Shown here: in pieces, positions 7,687 through 16,028 of the stretch
Layout: the number at the start of each line of letters is the position of its first letter
How positions within the stretch are numbered: position 1 is the first letter of the stretch
Source of the DNA: Spirochaetaceae bacterium
GTDB lineage: Bacteria; Spirochaetota; Spirochaetia; DSM-27196; PXBQ01
Assembly: GCA_007695285.1 (NCBI GenBank)
Contig: REEC01000117.1
Span: forward strand, 62,001 to 126,000
DNA length: 64,000 bases
Reading direction: 5' to 3'
The notes under the pieces: model-generated
Databases searched by the model: none
Told to the model about the DNA's origin: nothing
What the model saw: the letters and a program-made list of their open reading frames with translations, nothing else
Translations under genes and position numbers: made by a program

Positions 7687-8402
7687 CCGTACGCGCCGAT
7701 CTGCACGTGCATTCGTGTCTGAGTCCGTGCGGCGACCTCGAGAACTCGCCTGCCGCGATCGCACGGACCGCCGCGTCGATCGGATTAGATATCGTCGGAC
7801 TGTGCGATCACAACACTGCGTTGAACTGTCCGGCGTTTTTCGATGCGTGCCGGCGCGAAGGCATCGTCGGCGTGTACGGGCTCGAGGTCTCGACGCGCGA
7901 AGAGATTCACGTTCTCTGCCTCTTCGAGGCTCCCGACGACGCGGTCGCGTTCGGCGCCGATCTCTACCCGTTGCTCGCGGAGTTCCCGCACGACCCCGTC
8001 CGCTTCGGCGATCAAGTGATCGTCGACGTCGACGAGGTGATTCTCGGCGAACTCGAAAAGAGCCTCTTCGGAGCGATCGACCTGCCGCTGAGCGATATCG
8101 TCGCACAAACGCTCGAGCGCGGCGGTCTGGCGATTCCCGCGCACATCGATCGCACCGCGCACTCGATCGGATCGCAGATCGGGTTCCTGCCTGACGAGCC
8201 GTTCACGGCGGTCGAGGTCACGCGCGACGCGTGCGAGATCCAAACGGGTCGATTCACAAGGATCACGAACTCCGACGCGCATTTTCTCGCGGATGTCGGG
8301 GCACGGCACTTCACGTTCGAGGCCCGTTCCGCGTCGTTCGCCGCGCTCGCGCGCGCGCTCCGCGACGACCGTGTCTCGATGGAGTTCGCTCCGAGCAGCT
8401 AA
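7683..8402 (+). CDS. PHP-domain metal-dependent phosphoesterase
   Basis: This 239-aa protein has PHP metal-binding motifs DLHVHS (residues 6-11), GLCDHN, PAHID and NSDAH, so a multi-metal phosphoesterase fold is well supported. It resembles the TrpH/YciV group, known to hydrolyse nucleoside 3',5'-bisphosphates or short oligonucleotides. The substrate here is unknown. ATGA overlap with the DRTGG gene makes it the last member of the rex operon. Its 3' end overlaps ftsK (convergent) by 4 nt, leaving no room for a classical terminator. Confidence 0.8.
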   Translation: MTVRADLHVHSCLSPCGDLENSPAAIARTAASIGLDIVGLCDHNTALNCPAFFDACRREGIVGVYGLEVSTREEIHVLCLFEAPDDAVAFGADLYPLLAEFPHDPVRFGDQVIVDVDEVILGELEKSLFGAIDLPLSDIVAQTLERGGLAIPAHIDRTAHSIGSQIGFLPDEPFTAVEVTRDACEIQTGRFTRITNSDAHFLADVGARHFTFEARSASFAALARALRDDRVSMEFAPSS

Positions 8403-10747
8403 ACGTTCTCCGGGATAGAGAGAATATCGCGCGGTTTGCTCCCGTTCTGCGGCCCGACGATCCCGACGCGCTCCATCTCTTCGACGAGACGCGCCGCGCG
8501 GTTGTACCCTATCTTAAGTCTGCGCTGCAGATACGAAGCGGACGCTTTTTTCGCCGTGACGACGATCTGAATCGCCTTTTCCATCAGCGGATCTTCAAGC
8601 TCTTCCTGGATGTAGGCTTCATCGTCGTCTTCTATAAAAATCTCGTCGTCAATGTACTCGGGCTCGCCGAGCGTTTTGACGTGCTCGACGACGCGTTCGA
8701 CCTCGTCCTCTGAGAGAAACGCTCCCTGAATCCGGAACGGGAACGGGTCCCACGCCGACGTGAACAGCATATCACCGCGTCCGAGCAGCTTCTCGGCGCC
8801 CATCGTGTCGAGGATGATCCGTGAGTCGACTTTGCTCGCGACCATGAACGCGATCCTCGACGGGATGTTCGCTTTGATCAAACCCGTGATCACGTCGGTC
8901 GAGGGACGTTGCGTCGCGAGAACGAGATGGATGCCGACCGCGCGCGACATCGCCGCGAGACGCGCTAACGTCGTCTCGAGCTCCTTGCCGCTCGTCGCCA
9001 TAAGGTCGGCGAACTCGTCGACAACCACGACGATGTACGGCAGCCGCTCCATCGCGAGGTTCTTCTTCTCGATCTTTAAGTTGAAAGACGTGATGTCACG
9101 GACCGCGAGCGCGTCGAGCAGCGTGTATCGGCGCTCCATTTCGTAGATGCAGTACTGGAGCGCCTGAAACGCGCGTTTTGGATCGGTGATCACCGGCGTC
9201 AGCAAGTGCGGAATGTCGTTGTAAAACTTGAGCTCGACGATTTTCGGATCGATCAGGATCATCTTCACTTCCTGAGGCGTCCGCCGGTACAGGATCGAAC
9301 AGATGATCGAGTTCACGCAAACCGATTTTCCCGAGCCGGTCGCACCGGCAATCAACAGATGTGGCGTTTTCGTGAGATCGATTATCTGCGCGTCGCCCGG
9401 AATATCCTTGCCGAGAGCGATCGGGATGTTGATCTGGTCGCGCTGGAACGTCGGATCGCCGACGAGTTCGCCGAACGACACGATGTTCCGTCTCTTGTTC
9501 GGTATTTCGATTCCAACCGCGTGTTTTCCGGGAATCGGCGCGACGATACGAACGCTCGACGCGGCCATCCTGAGCGCGATGTTGTCCGACAAGTTCGTGA
9601 TCCGCGCGAGTTTGACTCCCGGCGCCGGCAGGATCTCGAACATCGTGATCACGGGCCCCTTCCGGATTCCGGTAACCTCGGCCTGAATCTGAAACTCCTC
9701 GAGCGTCACGCGCAGGACTTCCGCGGCGGTTCGTGTGTCGTCATCGATCACCCAGTACTGACCGTCGGGGTACTCGTCGAGCAATCCATCGATCGGCACC
9801 GTGTACTTCTTCGCGCTTTTTCGGCCCGGCCTTTTGGCCGGCGGAGGAGCTATCGGCACGTCGTCGTCGATGCGATTCGCGTCGACCATCTCGGGTATTT
9901 CGAGCTCGTCGTCTACGTCGTCGTACCCGTCGTCTTCGTCTTCGTCTTCGAGCTGATCGTCCGCTTCGAGTTCAACCGCATAGTCGTAGTCCTCCTCGTC
10001 GTGATCGATGGGGACAAGTTCGATCGGCTCATCGTCAAACGCCGCAGGGTCATCGGTCAGGCGTCCGTCGGTGAAAAACACGCGATACTCGTCGTCCGCC
10101 TCGTCCGGGTCGTCATGCTCGTCGGTGGCGTCGCGCTTCTCGGCGGGGGACTCGAGCCACGCGTAATCGAACTCGGGTCCGGATTCCGGTGCAGGAAGCG
10201 ATAGCGGTGTCGCGTCGAGGGGATCGGACTCGAGCTCGTCAAGGTCTTCCTCATTGCGATCGGATCGCGATTCATCCGCGGTGATCCCGATCACGACGTA
10301 TACGATCGCAATCAGCTCAAGCGCGAGAGCCAAAACGAGCAGGAAGGCTCCACCACGCGCAGAGAAACTCGTGATGAAGAAACTCGTGATCGGCGATTGA
10401 GCGGCGGCCGGGTCGAACAGAATCCGAAGAAGAATTCCCAGCGTGAACAGCGGGAACACCGAGAGATTCGCCGCGACAATCGCGCCCGGAAGCCGATGCG
10501 GCATAAATGTAAGAGCCGCGAGTACCCCGAGATACGTCGGGAGCAGGAAAGCCGCACCGTGGAAACTTGCAAAGAGAAACCGGCCCGGCAAAGCGAGAAG
10601 AAGGATCACCGACGAACTCGGCACCGCGCCGAACCGAATATGAGCGCCAATGGACGCTGCCGTGACGATAGCCGCCGCGACCAGGACCCCACCAAGAATG
10701 TGGTGCGACGTCTCTCGATTTACTGGGTAGTACCGATCATGCTGCAC
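8399..10747 (-). CDS. ftsK: DNA translocase FtsK/SpoIIIE
   Basis: This 782-aa septal DNA pump resolves chromosomes at division. Several N-terminal membrane segments (about residues 15-160) are followed by a strongly acidic linker rich in D and E (about 170-290). The motor comes next, with Walker A GATGSGKS near residue 466 and Walker B VVVVDEFADL near 574. The C-terminal gamma winged helix (KKASASYLQRRLKIGYNRAA) reads KOPS-like sites. The start is GTG 10747, with AGGAG 8 nt upstream. It is last in a three-gene minus-strand run behind the lytic transglycosylase. Confidence 0.93.
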   Translation of the reverse strand: MQHDRYYPVNRETSHHILGGVLVAAAIVTAASIGAHIRFGAVPSSSVILLLALPGRFLFASFHGAAFLLPTYLGVLAALTFMPHRLPGAIVAANLSVFPLFTLGILLRILFDPAAAQSPITSFFITSFSARGGAFLLVLALALELIAIVYVVIGITADESRSDRNEEDLDELESDPLDATPLSLPAPESGPEFDYAWLESPAEKRDATDEHDDPDEADDEYRVFFTDGRLTDDPAAFDDEPIELVPIDHDEEDYDYAVELEADDQLEDEDEDDGYDDVDDELEIPEMVDANRIDDDVPIAPPPAKRPGRKSAKKYTVPIDGLLDEYPDGQYWVIDDDTRTAAEVLRVTLEEFQIQAEVTGIRKGPVITMFEILPAPGVKLARITNLSDNIALRMAASSVRIVAPIPGKHAVGIEIPNKRRNIVSFGELVGDPTFQRDQINIPIALGKDIPGDAQIIDLTKTPHLLIAGATGSGKSVCVNSIICSILYRRTPQEVKMILIDPKIVELKFYNDIPHLLTPVITDPKRAFQALQYCIYEMERRYTLLDALAVRDITSFNLKIEKKNLAMERLPYIVVVVDEFADLMATSGKELETTLARLAAMSRAVGIHLVLATQRPSTDVITGLIKANIPSRIAFMVASKVDSRIILDTMGAEKLLGRGDMLFTSAWDPFPFRIQGAFLSEDEVERVVEHVKTLGEPEYIDDEIFIEDDDEAYIQEELEDPLMEKAIQIVVTAKKASASYLQRRLKIGYNRAARLVEEMERVGIVGPQNGSKPRDILSIPENV

Positions 10748-10830
10748 GAGTCACTCTCCTACACCCATGCTTATCGGCGTAATGGATGTGCGTCTGAAGC
10801 CGCGCCGGATTCCGGGGGGCTGCTACATAA

Positions 10831-13104
10831 TCACCGGCCGACGACCGACGGGAAAATGCTCTCTACGGTTTGGCGAGTTTCGACACCCTCGTACAGCGAT
10901 GCGTAGTATGCGGCCGAGACGAGGATCTTGCGGATGTACCCGCGTGTCTCGGTGAAGGGGATCGACTCGTGGAAAAGCACGTCGGTAAACCCGGAACGAC
11001 TCGCCATCCACGACCGGACACGGCCCTGTCCGCCGTTATACGCGGCGAGCGCGTGCATCGGTCCCGGCAGATTCGTCATCAACCCGGATAGGTAGCGCGC
11101 GCCGATCGCCAGGTTTGTCTCGGGATCGGTCACGTCGAGACTCGTAATCCCCATTCTCGTCGCCATGTCTCGCGCGGTCGCCGGCATCAACTGCGACAAC
11201 CCGGTCGCTCCGACGCCCGACGCGATCGTCGGCGAGAACAGGCTTTCTTCGCGTATGAGCGCGTAGAAAACCGGCCGGGGTAACGACTCCGCCTCGGTGA
11301 ATCGGTCGATCAGCTCGCGGAACGCCCGCGGATACAGCAGCGTCGCGCTGCGCCGGTCGAGTTCCCCGGCAGGGCGAGCGGCCGCCGCGAGTCTAATCGA
11401 CTCGTAGTACTTGCCGCCGGCGGCGAGCAACTCGGCGATCTCGAAAACGGTTGATGCGCGCAGGGCCGAGCGATACCGGAACGCGTGCTCGTACAGTTCG
11501 TCGGGGAGTCCAAACGACAGAAATCCCCGGACAAAAACCTCGACGTCCCAGACGCCCGGCAGCTCCGATACGAGACGATCGGCCTCGATCGCCTCGTCGA
11601 CCGGATCGTGCTCGACCGGATCGTGGTCGGCCGGAGTCGGAACCCCGAGTTCGCCTGCCTCAAAATCGAGCAGCGAAACCGATCGGCCGAGCATGGCGGA
11701 GGCGGTGATCGTGTAGTACGGGCGATCGGTCTGCTGCGCCGCGTACTCGAGCAACGTTGTCCTGTCGCCCGCTGCCGCCGCGCCGGTGTGCCCCGACGCG
11801 ATTGCCTCGGAGAGAACGTACGCGACTTGAGCGCGAACCCCACTGCCCGGGAACGACTCGAGCGCGCGGTACACCGAAACGAGACCACCCCAGTCGCGAC
11901 CGGCGACGAGCCGTGCGATGAAGTCGTCGAACTCATTGTACAGCTGCGCCGGGTTCTCGATCGACGCGCCGTACTCGCGGATCGCGCGCGAGAAGACATC
12001 AGGGTTCAGGCGCGAGGCGGTCATGAGAAGGTATCGCGCTATCCGGGCGCGCTCGTCGGACGATGCGGCCGCGTGAGCGGCCTCGAGATATCGCAGCGAA
12101 TCGATGAACCGTCCGGCGACACGGTAGTGTCGGCCCGCGTGCTCGAGCGCGTAGACCGCCCGGTCGCCGGTTAGCTCGGAACTCAACCGCGAGAAAGCGT
12201 CTCCGCCCTGCCGCCAGTGGGCGGCGAACGAGTACGCGCGCGATAGATCCCGAAGAAGCGCGGGAGTCCGGAACTCCGGCCTTTCGATTACCGTCCCAAG
12301 AAGCTGCATCGCGTTGACCGCCGCGCCGGTACCGAGAGCGCGCTTGCCGTCGAGCAGCGCGCGTTCGACGTCGGAGAAACCGCGATCGAGCTCCTGCTGC
12401 GACACGAGGAACTGATGCACGCGGACGTGAACGTCGCCGACATCGTAGTCGCGAAACAGCTCAACGACGTGCCGACGCCAGAGGGGATCCCCGAGCCGAT
12501 ACGTCGCGACGGTCCGCCAAAGCTTGCGCTCGGCACTCTCGTCCCCCCACCGCGGCTCGCGGCCGTCACGCACGAGACTCGATACGACGGCTCGACCGGC
12601 GTGACGAGTCTCTTCCTCGTCGAGCGCCTCGATCACCGCCTGGTACCTTTCGAGGCGGTACAACGCTTCGATGTAAGCACCGCTCATCGTCGGGTCGTCA
12701 GGGTAGAGCCGCGTCGCGACACGCGCGCTCTCGAGCACGGAAACGAACGAACCGGATTCGAGCCCACGGCCGAGTATCGCGGCGTGCGAGAGACGACGCC
12801 ACGGTTCAGTGCCGTTTTGGGCCTCATGCCGGAGAAACGCCGCAGCGAGCCTGGGGCGCCCAAGTCGCTCGGCGTGAAGCGCGAGGTAGTACGCGGCACC
12901 GTCGCCGAGGTGCCGTACCTCGCCGATGTCATCGGACTCGATGTCGAAGCCGGCGAGAGCCGAAGCGGCGCCTGTCTCGAGTTCTCGCGTGAACTCGGCC
13001 ACAGGAACGCCCCACACCATCGTCGGTGGAATGTCGCGCGCGCACGCGGCGATAGCGGTTATCAGGAAAAGAACGGCGATTGTCTGTGGTTTAAGGTGGA
13101 TCAT
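10831..13104 (-). CDS. Soluble lytic murein transglycosylase-like lipoprotein
   Basis: This 757-aa exported protein has a lipoprotein signal (LITAIAAC) and is probably anchored in the periplasm or outer membrane. A long helical repeat region (about residues 50-580), like the superhelical U/L domains of Slt70, precedes a C-terminal SLT catalytic domain. Key motifs are ALIREESLF with the catalytic glutamate near residue 616, GATGLSQLMPATA, and LAAYNGGQGRV. It cleaves glycan strands of peptidoglycan to 1,6-anhydro products. Neighbours are the Hsp70-like membrane protein upstream (45 nt) and ftsK downstream (83 nt), consistent with a cell-envelope/division group. Confidence 0.88.
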   Translation of the reverse strand: MIHLKPQTIAVLFLITAIAACARDIPPTMVWGVPVAEFTRELETGAASALAGFDIESDDIGEVRHLGDGAAYYLALHAERLGRPRLAAAFLRHEAQNGTEPWRRLSHAAILGRGLESGSFVSVLESARVATRLYPDDPTMSGAYIEALYRLERYQAVIEALDEEETRHAGRAVVSSLVRDGREPRWGDESAERKLWRTVATYRLGDPLWRRHVVELFRDYDVGDVHVRVHQFLVSQQELDRGFSDVERALLDGKRALGTGAAVNAMQLLGTVIERPEFRTPALLRDLSRAYSFAAHWRQGGDAFSRLSSELTGDRAVYALEHAGRHYRVAGRFIDSLRYLEAAHAAASSDERARIARYLLMTASRLNPDVFSRAIREYGASIENPAQLYNEFDDFIARLVAGRDWGGLVSVYRALESFPGSGVRAQVAYVLSEAIASGHTGAAAAGDRTTLLEYAAQQTDRPYYTITASAMLGRSVSLLDFEAGELGVPTPADHDPVEHDPVDEAIEADRLVSELPGVWDVEVFVRGFLSFGLPDELYEHAFRYRSALRASTVFEIAELLAAGGKYYESIRLAAAARPAGELDRRSATLLYPRAFRELIDRFTEAESLPRPVFYALIREESLFSPTIASGVGATGLSQLMPATARDMATRMGITSLDVTDPETNLAIGARYLSGLMTNLPGPMHALAAYNGGQGRVRSWMASRSGFTDVLFHESIPFTETRGYIRKILVSAAYYASLYEGVETRQTVESIFPSVVGR

Positions 13105-13149
13105 AGCTTGAAGTGGATCATTGAAGGCACAAAGCGGCGCGGAAACGCT

Positions 13150-13908
13150 CTACAGCCGGCTCGTGATTCCGACGATTGCAGCCTCCGCGTAGGCAAAAAC
13201 GAGCCCAGCCGCTTCGAGCGGCTGCACGTCCGGCCCCTGCAGCAAGCGATACACAAGGTACGACAAGAGTCCGACCGCGGCCAACGCGAGCAGAACAAAT
13301 CCGACGACAAGAAACACGCCGGCCCGGCGAGGAACCGCGGGCTCGATGGGCCCACCGATTTCGAAGCTACGCGTGACGTGTGAATCCTCGTCGATCGGAT
13401 CGGACTCGGGTTCGAGCTCTGAGTCGAGTTCCGCCAGGTCTTCCAACGGATCCGCGAGGTCATCCGCGACGTCATCTGACTGCAATGCTCCGACGTCGGA
13501 CATCTCATCGTCCATACCGGCCTCGAAATCATCGATCTCGAAGTTCGGCATGTCGAAGTCGCTCCCACCGCCGAGAGTCTCGAGGCCGACCGAAAGAGAC
13601 TGCCGTTCGCCCGATGAACTGTCCGTCGCGGTTGCGCTCAGGTTACCGTCGGCGTCGATGCCGACGACGAGCGTGATATCGGCTTCGCCCTTGGTAGCCG
13701 GGTTTATCCCGTCGATCACGAGGCTCCCGACGTACTCGCCGCCGGCGGCTTCAGAGTCCAGGCCCTGGTAGAGGTCGATATGAACCTGAGTCTGACCGTC
13801 ACGAACCGTCGTAAGGACGAGTCTCTTTTTTTTGTCGGTCTCGTCGCGGTCGAGTATCGCGAAAAACGAACCGTCGGCTAATTTTATGCCGATCCGTGAA
13901 CCGCTCAC
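13150..13908 (-). CDS. Membrane-anchored Hsp70 substrate-binding-domain protein
   Basis: This 252-aa protein starts at GTG 13908 after GGAGGG. Residues about 5-105 closely follow the beta-sandwich substrate-binding domain of DnaK (GIKLADG..., HIDLYQG, LVIDGINPATKGEADI, then GIDADGNLSATATD). There is no Hsp70 ATPase domain and no helical lid. An acidic linker (about 110-185) and one transmembrane helix (about 197-219) follow, with a short C-terminal tail. It could present unfolded or extended peptides at the membrane without ATP control. The domain match is from motif reading; the function is unknown. It heads the slt-ftsK run. A TTGACA box lies at 13975-13970 on the minus strand. Confidence 0.75.
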   Translation of the reverse strand: MSGSRIGIKLADGSFFAILDRDETDKKKRLVLTTVRDGQTQVHIDLYQGLDSEAAGGEYVGSLVIDGINPATKGEADITLVVGIDADGNLSATATDSSSGERQSLSVGLETLGGGSDFDMPNFEIDDFEAGMDDEMSDVGALQSDDVADDLADPLEDLAELDSELEPESDPIDEDSHVTRSFEIGGPIEPAVPRRAGVFLVVGFVLLALAAVGLLSYLVYRLLQGPDVQPLEAAGLVFAYAEAAIVGITSRL

Positions 13909-14025
13909 CGGCGCCCTCCCTCATGCATAAAGCCCGTGCCCTATAAACCTATTTGAAATATCGGCAGGGTGTCAATCGGGGTTGAGACCGTGTACGCTGC
14001 CGTCGGCACTCGGCAACCAGGCAAC

Positions 14026-14054
14026 TTGACACCGTCGGATGGCGTCGGAATAAT
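14026..14054 (+). promoter_or_regulatory. Promoter abutting the start codon of the TPR/Mrr-like gene
   Basis: A perfect TTGACA (14026-14031), a 17-nt spacer and AATAAT (14049-14054) end only 5 nt before ATG 14060. The predicted mRNA would begin at or next to the start codon, and there is no ribosome site. Confidence 0.55.
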
Positions 14055-14059
14055 ACCGC

Positions 14060-15403
14060 ATGGGCCTGAACACCTTGGCCGTCGGCATCATCATAGTGAT
14101 CGGTGTAATTGTTTTGCCGGTCTTTTACCTCGTCGTGATTCGTGGTAGCGAGAAAAAACCACGACGCCGACACGACAAGGATGCCGCGGTAAAGGCGGCG
14201 AAAAGGACTCTTGCCCAAAACCCGCGCGATCATCGAGCGCTTCTCGTGCTCGCTGACGCCTTTTTTGACGAGAAATCGTGGGACACCGCGATGAAGACGT
14301 ACGGACTCTTGATCGACCTCTCGGCTACGGTGCCGGAAATCGATCAGTTTCACGTCAACCTCCGTTACGGACTCTGTTCGGTTCAGTTGAAGAACTACGC
14401 CGACGCGTACCAGGCGCTCGTGGTCGCGCGTACGTTCCGCCAAGACTCGTTTGAGCTAAACTATAATCTCGGTTTCCTCGAGTACAAGCGGAAGAACATT
14501 GAGAAGGCTTTACCGTACCTTCGTTCGGCGAACGAGATGCAGGAAGACCACATACCGACGCGCCGATACCTCGGCCTCGCGTACGCCCGTTTGAAGCGCT
14601 GGCACGATGCACTGCCTCTGCTCCGCAGCGCGATCGAAGCCGAGCCCGACGAGAAGGAAACGCTGTTCGTGCTCGCGCAGTGCTACCAGGAACTCGGCCA
14701 GAACGACCACGCCGCGCGAATCTTTACGCACCTCAGACCCGATCCGATCGTGGGCGCGCATGCGGCGCTGTTCGCGGGTACGATCCATCTCAAGGCGAAC
14801 AAGCTCGAGGTCGCCGAGATGGATTTCCAGCTCGGCCTTCGACACGAGAATATCCGGCCTGAGATCCGCCTCGAGTTGATGTACCGCCTCGCGGCGGTGC
14901 ACACTAAAAATCAGCAGATCGGGAAGGCGCTCCAGCTTCTCTCAAAAATTCGGGAACTCAACCCAAACTACAAAGACGTCTCGGCGCAAATCTCCCGCGG
15001 ACGCGAACTGAACGACAACCGGAACCTGCAGATTTTCCTGATGGCACCGACGTCCGACTTCGTCGCGCTCTGCCGAAAGGTCAGCGAGAACTACTTCGCG
15101 CAAGCGCAGACGAAGATCACCGATGTCTCGGTTCAACGCGCCGATATTGCCGATATTCTCACGGAAGTGAACACCGCAAAGTGGGAAGATACGGTGCTGT
15201 TTCGATATATCCGCACGAGCGGCCAGGTCGGCGAGCTTATGCTCCGCGACATGCACGCGCGGATCAAGGACGTGAAAGCCGGTCGGGGGTTCTGCCTCAC
15301 CGCGGGAGGGTTCAGCGAAGGCGCAAAGGCGTTTGTCGAGGCACGTTTGATCGATTTGATCGAGAAAGAAGACCTGCTCAAGATCCTCACGAAAACGGCG
15401 TAA
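14060..15403 (+). CDS. Membrane-anchored TPR protein with degenerate Mrr-like nuclease domain
   Basis: This 447-aa protein opens with a transmembrane helix (about residues 5-28) and a basic stretch, then TPR-like helical repeats (about 45-310). The C-terminal 115 aa resemble the Mrr/restriction-endonuclease-like fold (RTSGQVGE..RDM, then TAGGFSEGAKAFVEARLIDLI..DLL). The usual catalytic Q-x-K strand reads FRYIR here, so nuclease activity is doubtful. It may be a scaffold at the cytoplasmic face of the membrane. The 3' end overlaps rsmG (convergent) by 17 nt. It is divergent from the Hsp70-like membrane gene, which suggests shared regulation. The start is chosen by the membrane helix and the adjoining promoter. 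Confidence 0.72.
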   Translation: MGLNTLAVGIIIVIGVIVLPVFYLVVIRGSEKKPRRRHDKDAAVKAAKRTLAQNPRDHRALLVLADAFFDEKSWDTAMKTYGLLIDLSATVPEIDQFHVNLRYGLCSVQLKNYADAYQALVVARTFRQDSFELNYNLGFLEYKRKNIEKALPYLRSANEMQEDHIPTRRYLGLAYARLKRWHDALPLLRSAIEAEPDEKETLFVLAQCYQELGQNDHAARIFTHLRPDPIVGAHAALFAGTIHLKANKLEVAEMDFQLGLRHENIRPEIRLELMYRLAAVHTKNQQIGKALQLLSKIRELNPNYKDVSAQISRGRELNDNRNLQIFLMAPTSDFVALCRKVSENYFAQAQTKITDVSVQRADIADILTEVNTAKWEDTVLFRYIRTSGQVGELMLRDMHARIKDVKAGRGFCLTAGGFSEGAKAFVEARLIDLIEKEDLLKILTKTA

Positions 15404-16025
15404 AAAAAACCACGTTCCGTTCGGCGTCAAACGGCGGAGATACCGCGACAATCTCGAGGTCCGAAACCGGTAGCCCCGAAGCCGATAGACCCGAGAGTTC
15501 AGCGTCGATCGTCGTTCGCTTCGCTTTGTACGCCGCGACAAAGCCGTCCCGACGCGTAATCCGAGCCAGTCCTTCCACTACCCGCCGAGAAATCGGACGA
15601 AACGCGCGAAAAGTCACGACATCGAACGTTCGGTCGATCGACTCGAACTCGGACTCGAGCACCTCGACGTTCACGGCACCCGATACCGCGATCGCGTTCC
15701 GCAAGAATCCACACGCTCGACCCGATCGCTCGACGAGTACCACCCGCCACTCCGGAAATGCCGCGGCGAGCACAATACCCGGGAAACCCGCACCACTTCC
15801 AATGTCGACAAGATCGGTCGCTTTGCCCCCACGCCTTTCGCCGATCGTCCGCGCACCGGCCGCGCAGTCGAGAACATGGCGCACGAACAACTCCTCGCCG
15901 TTTGCGTCGACGAGCCTGAGGCGCGCGTTCCAAAGCTCGAGCTCTACGAGGTATTTTTCGAGCATGGCGATGCCGGCCTCGGGGATTCCGTACCGCGCCA
16001 ACTCGGCGCGTCTCGAGTCCGACAC
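15387..16025 (-). CDS. rsmG: 16S rRNA (guanine-527-N7)-methyltransferase RsmG
   Basis: This 212-aa SAM-dependent methyltransferase of the GidB family makes m7G527 in 16S rRNA. The SAM motif DIGSGAGFPG is clear (about residues 73-82), as are FVRHVLDC near the N-terminus and the FRAF and AYK segments of the family. It starts at GTG 16025, 3 nt after the mnmG stop, the classic gidA-gidB arrangement. Confidence 0.93.
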   Translation of the reverse strand: MSDSRRAELARYGIPEAGIAMLEKYLVELELWNARLRLVDANGEELFVRHVLDCAAGARTIGERRGGKATDLVDIGSGAGFPGIVLAAAFPEWRVVLVERSGRACGFLRNAIAVSGAVNVEVLESEFESIDRTFDVVTFRAFRPISRRVVEGLARITRRDGFVAAYKAKRTTIDAELSGLSASGLPVSDLEIVAVSPPFDAERNVVFFTPFS

Positions 16026-16028
16026 CGG

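Noticed and set aside
13084-13128. Near-repeat ATGATCCAC-TT.. / ATGATCCAC-CTT.. at the start of the lytic transglycosylase gene, giving a six-codon open frame MIHFKL overlapping its start
   Set aside because: Too short to support as a leader peptide, and no ribosome site precedes it; probably a chance local duplication.
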